Shown here in pieces: positions 1 through 5,300 of a stretch of DNA of 9,528 bases (its first letter is position 1; each line of letters opens with the position of its first letter). The notes under the pieces are model-generated. The model saw nothing but the letters and a program-made list of their open reading frames with translations. It was not told where the DNA came from and did not search any database. The DNA comes from Akkermansia muciniphila (GTDB lineage Bacteria; Verrucomicrobiota; Verrucomicrobiia; Verrucomicrobiales; V1-33): NCBI GenBank assembly GCA_943331195.2, contig CALQKQ020000109.1, positions 1-9,528 of the forward strand, read 5' to 3'. Position numbers and translations under genes: made by a program.

Positions 1-234
1 CGGCACATCAAAGCCCTCCGGCCGGTGCGGCACTCGCAGCAGCAAATGGAAGTGATTGTCCATGATGCAAAACGTCAGCACCTCCACCCCCAAAACATCC
101 TCGTAAGCCCGCACCAACTTGAGCAGCATCTCCTTCCCTTCCTCGTCGAGCAGATACTTCCGATCGTAAATCCGATTCACCACGTGAAAACACCCCGCCT
201 GGGATCCATCGAAGAGAAAAGCGCGCGCAGGCAT
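1..234 (-). CDS. REP-associated tyrosine transposase (Y1/HUH), 3' part beyond the window
   Basis: Translating the minus strand from the ATG at 234 gives 78 open codons that run off the left edge. The protein starts MPARAFLFDGSQAGCFHVVN and has a FHVVNR segment at residues 16-21 and MDNHFHLLLR at 58-67. The HFH at 61-63 is the metal-binding HUH motif of IS200-like Y1 transposases, and the N-terminal layout is that of the RAYT subgroup. RAYTs are single-stranded DNA nucleases linked to REP palindromes. The catalytic Tyr should lie outside the window. The start is fixed because an in-frame TGA lies five codons upstream (minus strand, 249-247). The gene diverges from the toxin locus, and its upstream flank ends abruptly where AT-rich toxin DNA begins. 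Family assignment is firm; whether the gene is intact cannot be seen. Confidence 0.87.
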   Translation of the reverse strand, partial: MPARAFLFDGSQAGCFHVVNRIYDRKYLLDEEGKEMLLKLVRAYEDVLGVEVLTFCIMDNHFHLLLRVPHRPEGFDVP

Positions 235-242
235 CGGAAGGA

Positions 243-259
243 GGGGTCAGAGGTTTGAC
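243..259. repeat. possible RAYT-associated terminal repeat
   Basis: The motif GGGGTCAGAGGTTTGAC lies just upstream of the RAYT start. Composition changes from GC-rich to AT-rich directly after it. RAYT genes are commonly flanked by short REP-type repeats containing GGGGTCAGA-like cores; linking this copy to that class is my recollection plus its position. No second full copy is visible in this window. Confidence 0.3.
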
Positions 260-276
260 GAAAATAACCTGACTAA

Positions 277-795
277 ACCAAAAATCCAGAGGTTTCTCTT
301 GCAAATTACCTGGAAATTTGTTTTGTTAAGGACAATCAAACAAACAAAACTATTAAATGTAAATTCTATTCCGGAAGTGGTAACATAAAGGATATTAAGA
401 TACCTAACGTTGGACCCGTCCCACCAGGAAAGTACAATATATATCCCAGACCCAATCCGATCCTTGGAAATCCCGCTTTCATACTGGACCCGAATGATGG
501 GAAACCACTTAATGATATAAAGGATGATGGCAATGCGGACAGCGGAAAGGGAAGGAGTGAATTTAGAATTCATCTTGAGCTTTTGAAAAATCTCGACGGT
601 GGCAAAACACTGAATCGAGGATCGGAAGGATGTATTGTGAGTAATAAAGATTGCCTAGAAAAACTCGCCCAAATGCTAGAAGGCACTAAAAAAGGCGCTC
701 CAGTCACAATTACTACCCCACCTTTTAAGGACGGCACTCCAGCCCAGCCCTTTAAAAACGTTCCATATTTGGGTGAGTTAACTGTTACTCCATGA
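277..795 (+). pseudogene. headless polymorphic-toxin tip, L,D-transpeptidase-like (DUF2778/Tlde1-like)
   Basis: The frame is open from 277 (after in-frame stops at 256, 265 and 274) to the TGA at 793-795, about 172 codons, with no ATG or GTG and only a late TTG at 583. The protein has the landmarks of the DUF2778/Tlde1-like L,D-transpeptidase fold in order: KFYSGSG, then GPVPPGKYNI, then FRIHL with a candidate catalytic His (571-573), then RGSEGCIV with the candidate nucleophile Cys (631-633). Enzymes of this class cut or modify tetrapeptide stems of peptidoglycan. The same landmarks occur in the tip of the RHS protein at 7619-8212. No YD repeat or RHS core lies upstream, so this is a displaced or decapitated C-terminal tip rather than a free-standing gene. 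A lipoprotein immunity candidate follows 20 bases later. Expression is doubtful; it may survive as a cassette for recombination. Calling it a pseudogene is inference from the missing start. Confidence 0.72.
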
Positions 796-814
796 ATTAA
801 CATTGCATTTTAGC

Positions 815-1312
815 ATGAAAATATTGAATCAGGTTTTTCCCTTGATAGCTTCAATGGTGTTCACAGGATGTCGGGGAGCGAATAAAGAAATCGTTCCCGT
901 TTCTGGTTCATGGGCTAATACTATTATGCCTGGCAACAAGGTTTCTGACAAATATGAGAATCTTATTTTTGAATTAGCTAAGGGAGACTCGGTGAATTGG
1001 AATATTTTAACGCAGTTCAGCTATTTACAAGGTGAATCGAGGGAGGCAGTTGGAGTTTTATATGCAGAGCTGTTGGTTAACTCCCCCGGCATTTACCTTA
1101 ATCGGTATCTCGAAGGCGACAAAGAAGCTATTAAGATGGCTCAATTAGGCTGGCGTTATTGCGCTGTCGTCGAACACATTTATCCAAAACTTCTTAAAAA
1201 GGATGTCCAAGGCGCGATCAAAGATTATTTGCAATTAAGATACCAAATGGCGCCACCAAGTAAGCGACTAGCGATTAAAAATTTTATTAATGAAATCACA
1301 GGCATACTATAG
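815..1312 (+). CDS. probable lipoprotein immunity protein for the orphan tip
   Basis: This 165-residue protein has no family I recognise. I chose the ATG at 815 over the TTG at 803 because it gives a clean lipoprotein signal: MKILNQVFPLIASMVFTGC, with Lys2, a hydrophobic core and a lipobox-like FTGC whose Cys19 would be lipidated. The mature part is mostly predicted helical, with segments such as YENLIFELAK, YLNRYLEGDKEAIKMAQ, KKDVQGAIKDYLQLR and RLAIKNFINEI. It starts 19 bases after the stop of the headless L,D-transpeptidase-like tip and shares its AT-rich composition. A periplasmic lipoprotein is what protection against a peptidoglycan-acting toxin would need. The immunity role is inferred from position, localisation and toxin type, not from homology. 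It does not resemble the protein at 8233-8655. No strong ribosome binding site is visible. Confidence 0.68.
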   Translation: MKILNQVFPLIASMVFTGCRGANKEIVPVSGSWANTIMPGNKVSDKYENLIFELAKGDSVNWNILTQFSYLQGESREAVGVLYAELLVNSPGIYLNRYLEGDKEAIKMAQLGWRYCAVVEHIYPKLLKKDVQGAIKDYLQLRYQMAPPSKRLAIKNFINEITGIL

Positions 1313-1523
1313 AAAGTATCCGTCAAACGTAGCCCCAAGAGTGGATATCATAGTAGCCGGAGTGACTTTTGAGGATGGTTCCGTCACCAAATGGCTCACC
1401 GCGGAGGATTTTGATGACTCAGGTATGACCAAACTCCGCTTCGCGGTCTCCCCAGGCGTGGCCACCTCCTTCTGCCACCAGATGACCCTCATGGAGGGAG
1501 ACACGGTTCTGGGCACGAGATAA
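1290..1523 (+). pseudogene. short ORF, probable 3' remnant of an unidentified gene
   Basis: The frame is open from an ATG at 1290, inside the 3' end of the immunity gene, to the TAA ending at 1523 (77 codons). The first residues (MKSQAYYRKY) only read the immunity gene's tail in another frame. The coherent part begins near a GTG at 1341 and reads VDIIVAGVTFEDGS, then KWLTAEDFDDSG, then LRFAVSPG. DNA becomes GC-rich again from about 1380, matching the downstream genes rather than the AT-rich toxin cassette. It ends 20 bases before the start of the exported HEAT-like gene. The simplest reading is the tail of a gene that once preceded that operon and lost its 5' part to the toxin-immunity cassette. 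A real 61-residue protein starting at GTG 1341 is the alternative. I do not recognise the family. Confidence 0.35.
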
Positions 1524-1543
1524 CTCCCACTTCGCGCTCCATC

Positions 1544-2386
1544 ATGACCCGCCGTCATTCCCGCTGGCTTGCCGCCGTTACCGCCTATGCTGCCATTCTG
1601 CCGGTCGGCCCGCGCCTGCGGGCTGCTCCTGCGGAGCATACTCCGCCGTCGGCCATGGTGTCCCTGATCACCCAGCTGGAGGGCAATGACACTTCCGCCC
1701 GGCAGCGACTGGAAATCCTCCACCGGCTCTCGACGGGTCTTTCCTCCACCGATGCTGCCGCCCTGTTGGACTTTGCGGTTCTCCCCAAACCGGACGGGCT
1801 GCCTGAAGTGTATTGGCATGCCTTGGTCAATGACATTTTTGATCTCCTGCTGCGAATGAAAAATCCTCCCGGGGGGACTGATGGCGAGCTGATCCGCGCT
1901 GCCGCTGAAAATCCGGATCCGGTGCTCAGAGATTATGCCTTGCAGAAATTAGGTCATCTGATGCGGCGGTCGTCTCTTCCCGATGCTCTTCGAGCAAAGG
2001 CGCTGGAAGCGGTCAAGAATTCGGCCGGGACGGCCGGACGGAATATGCAGGGGACGGCCTTGCTGACTTGGCAACGGTTGGAAACGGGTCCCGCCAGCTC
2101 CGAATTCAGAAAAGCAGTCATGGCCTGTCTGCAGTCCTCCGAGGCCACAGGACCGGCCCGTACCGCTGCCTTCCAGGCTGGCAGCGCCGCCGGGATGCGG
2201 GAGACTGCCCCCGCCGCCAGGCAGGCGCTCCAAAATCCCCGGTCCGCCACCCCACTCAAACTCAGCGCTCTGGCCGCACTGGGAATCGCGGGAACCACTG
2301 AGGATGCCACTCTGCTGAGGAGCTTTCTGCCCGACAACTTCTGCCGCCCCGCCGCCGAGGCCGCCCTTTCCAAACTAGGTCTCTAA
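1544..2386 (+). CDS. exported HEAT-like alpha-helical repeat protein, RHS operon partner
   Basis: This 280-residue protein starts with a Sec-type signal: arginines at 3, 4 and 7 (MTRRHSRW), a hydrophobic core of LAAVTAYAAILPVG, and a plausible cleavage site near LRAAPA (about residue 28). The rest is Ala/Leu-rich and helical. Short HEAT-like helix pairs are visible, such as NPDPVLRDYALQKLGHL (around residues 124-140) and ATPLKLSALAALGIAGTTED followed by ATLLRSF near the C-terminus. No catalytic motif is seen. HEAT-like proteins usually act as binding scaffolds. The gene ends nine bases before the RHS start on the same strand with similar base composition, so the two are very likely co-transcribed. 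A role in periplasmic handling or export of the RHS protein is a guess from this pairing. The ATG at 1544 is chosen because it supplies the charged n-region; no clear Shine-Dalgarno precedes it. Confidence 0.75.
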   Translation: MTRRHSRWLAAVTAYAAILPVGPRLRAAPAEHTPPSAMVSLITQLEGNDTSARQRLEILHRLSTGLSSTDAAALLDFAVLPKPDGLPEVYWHALVNDIFDLLLRMKNPPGGTDGELIRAAAENPDPVLRDYALQKLGHLMRRSSLPDALRAKALEAVKNSAGTAGRNMQGTALLTWQRLETGPASSEFRKAVMACLQSSEATGPARTAAFQAGSAAGMRETAPAARQALQNPRSATPLKLSALAALGIAGTTEDATLLRSFLPDNFCRPAAEAALSKLGL

Positions 2387-2395
2387 TTAACTTCC

Positions 2396-5300
2396 ATGAA
2401 ACTCAAGCTTCCCGCCGCCGTTGCTCTCGCCTTGGCTTTTCTGACTGGCAGCAGGTCCTCTCTCCATGCAGCCAATCCTCCTGTTCCCATTCCATTGGGA
2501 AAAGTAATGCAGCCAATTGCCATCCCCGGAAATGCTCCCAAACCCGTCCAGCCATGTTGGAACATTTCCGGAAAGAGACCCGTGCTGGTCTGGCCGGGCG
2601 CCCCCCCTGGAGCCATCTGGATCGGTCCGATTCCAGTCTGCGCCAAACCAACCCCCAGAACCCGGCCCCGTTCCTCCGGCGCCAATTCGGGCCAGCTGTC
2701 GCAACCCGATCTTGCGGCCGGTCCATCGGGAAACCGCGCCTGTCCAGGCCACGTGGATGGGTATGAGTGCTCGGGGGATTCAGGGGGTGGACCAGGCGTG
2801 GGCGGCTCCCTCCGGGAAAGAGCATTTATAGATATCGCGCCCAATCAGCCGGGTTTGGGCATCGGCGAGCTGACTTATTACGTGGAGGAACCCAAACTGA
2901 ACTTCGGCTCACCGGAGCACTTGGCCTTCAACAGCGTCCTGAACATGGAGGCACACTTCGCTGTGGTTACCGCCGGGTTCAGCCGCTACACGATTTCCCA
3001 GCCGGATGGCTCCAGCATCCTCTTCAATCTCTCCGACACCATACCGTCAGGCAAAATCTATGCGAAGGGTCTTCCGGCACTCCCCGGTGATGCCTCCAGC
3101 CAGGCCGGGGTAACCTGGACCAGCTCCACTGGAGCTTTTGTGGATAAAGCTTTTGTGATGAGTAATTCAACAGCCCGTGTAAGCCAGTTTGTTCCCGGCT
3201 ACGGATGGGTCCATTTTCCACACACTGGCGGCTTGGCCACCGGCTTCACCACCATTACGGGCCGGGTATATGATTGGGCGTCCAGCAGCTTATCGGCAGT
3301 AATGGGCGTGGAAATCATCCGCAAACTGCCCGGCACCGGTCACGGGGTCAACGGGCTGCGCGATTCCGGGTTCCTCCGTCAGATTAAAACCCCCGCCGGG
3401 CTTTTGGATGTGGTGCCCACCACCAGTGGAACCTATGCCAACCGCGGCTTCACCATTAGTCAGTATGCGGCTTCCCAAGTGGGGCCAATATCGGGCGATC
3501 TTTACCCCGTGACCGGCAGTGCTGTTTTCAGCATCAAATTTGAGGCTCCGACCTCTCCCGGCCTGGTGACGATCACCCGCGCGCTCGGCACCGAGAAATA
3601 CACCACCAACCACACCGTCAGTATTTCCGGGACCGACTCCACTTGGACTCAGATGCACACCAATGGCCCCTTCCAGTTCCGAAGAATTCTCAACACTCCC
3701 ACCTATGGAAGCACCCGCACCTCCACTTGGACCGCCAAGCTGCTGGCCGCTCCAGGAATGACCATTTCCCCAACCGGTCCCAATGACTATACCCTGACTA
3801 ATCTCAGTGAGTATTTTTTCCCATTCAGCTCCGTACAGACCTTCGGATCGGGTGTTTCCGCCATCACTAATACCCGCTCCCAGACCTATCCAACCGTCGT
3901 TGGGCAGAGTGGCACCACCACGGATTCCAAAACCGGGGTCACCACGAGTTCCACCTACGACACTGACCAACGGCTGACGCAAACCAGCGTGAACACACCG
4001 GTTCCGTCCGGCGGAGGCTCCACCCCGTCCTCCACCACCCAAACTTACGGTTACACCCTCACAGCCGGGGAGCCGGATCTGCCCTTTGATTTCCGTCCCC
4101 GCAGCAGCACCGTCAAATATGGAAGTGACATTATCCAGCAGGAATACTTCGCTTATCCCATAGTCAGCGGAGAGTATGTGGAAATCCATGAAATGTCCGT
4201 CACTCCTGGCGCGGCCTTCGGATCCGGAGGCCTGCGCACGGAATCCACTTACTATGGCACGGGAACCAACAAAGGCCGTCCGCGCCAGCATCGCGCCACG
4301 GATGGCACCCTGACCACCTACACGTTTGCCGATCAGGCCGGCGGGGAACTCCTGACGACCGTGACGGCAAATCTTACGGCGGCGGGATTGCCCGTCAGCG
4401 GCTCCTCCACCCAAACCACCTTCCTGCTTGATGTGCGCGGCCTGCCCACCAAAATCACCAATGCCTGCTATCTGAACACTGGAACGTGGAAGGAATTTGA
4501 AGAATTTAACTGCACTTGGGACACCACCGGCAACCCGAAGACCACAGAGCGCAAAGACCTCATCTCCAACCAGGTCCGCGTTCTGGAGGAGCGGGAGTGG
4601 GACGGCGTCCGGCTCACTAAGCTCACGGAGGAACAGGGAGTGGTCACCGAATACGAATACTACCCCGAGACCGTTATCCCTTGGAAGGTCCTCCGCAAAA
4701 GCGTTGCCGCCAGCGGGAGCTATCCTGCGCAGGATGAAATTCTAACCACCTTCACGGGCACCTACACCATGGACGCCCAGCAGCTTCCGCTGCGCACGCA
4801 GACGATTTCCACCACCACCCCCGGTTCCGGCGGCACCGGTATGACCCTCACCGAAAATTCCATTAAAGACCCCATGGGGCGGCCCGTTTCCAGCACGGAT
4901 ACCGATAGCAACACCACTTTATGGGAATTTTCCGATGACCGCACCACCGTCACGACCACTTTTCCAAACGGAGGCAACAAAGTCGAAGTGAGCGCTCCCA
5001 ATGGGGATTTGCTCCGGGTAACAGGCACTTCCGTCGTACCGGCCTATTACTATCGCGCTCCTATTTCCGGCGGCGGCACGAGGGACACCGCTTACACGGG
5101 CGTGGACTCCGCTGCGGGCGGCACCCGCTACGAAACAACGGAGCGGGATATCGCGGGGCGAACCGCCAAGGTGAAAACACCTGCCTACGACGGTACGGTC
5201 GCGGAAAGAGCGAACACCTACAATTCCTTCGGGCAACTCACTTTGGTAACCGCGACTGGTCAACCCGCCACCATTTACGAATATGACGGCGCGGGAGAAT

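Noticed and set aside
301..310. GCAAATTACC at 301-310 matching the arm of the palindrome at 9383-9403
   Set aside because: A single 10-base match in AT-rich DNA within the orphan tip, without the second arm; it can arise by chance and does not support a paired element end.
247..573. Minus-strand open frame of 108 codons opposite the orphan tip
   Set aside because: The plus strand there encodes recognisable toxin landmarks; the minus product has no motif and starts inside the tip.
1307..1819. Minus-strand open frame of 170 codons spanning the remnant and the start of the HEAT-like gene
   Set aside because: Basic, Gly/Ser-rich product with no domain; it is antisense to a gene with a clear signal peptide.
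3290..4414. Minus-strand open frame of 374 codons inside the RHS gene
   Set aside because: Antisense shadow of Thr/Ser/Gly-rich RHS coding sequence; the product is Gly-rich with no recognisable domain, and the plus frame carries a clear RHS protein.
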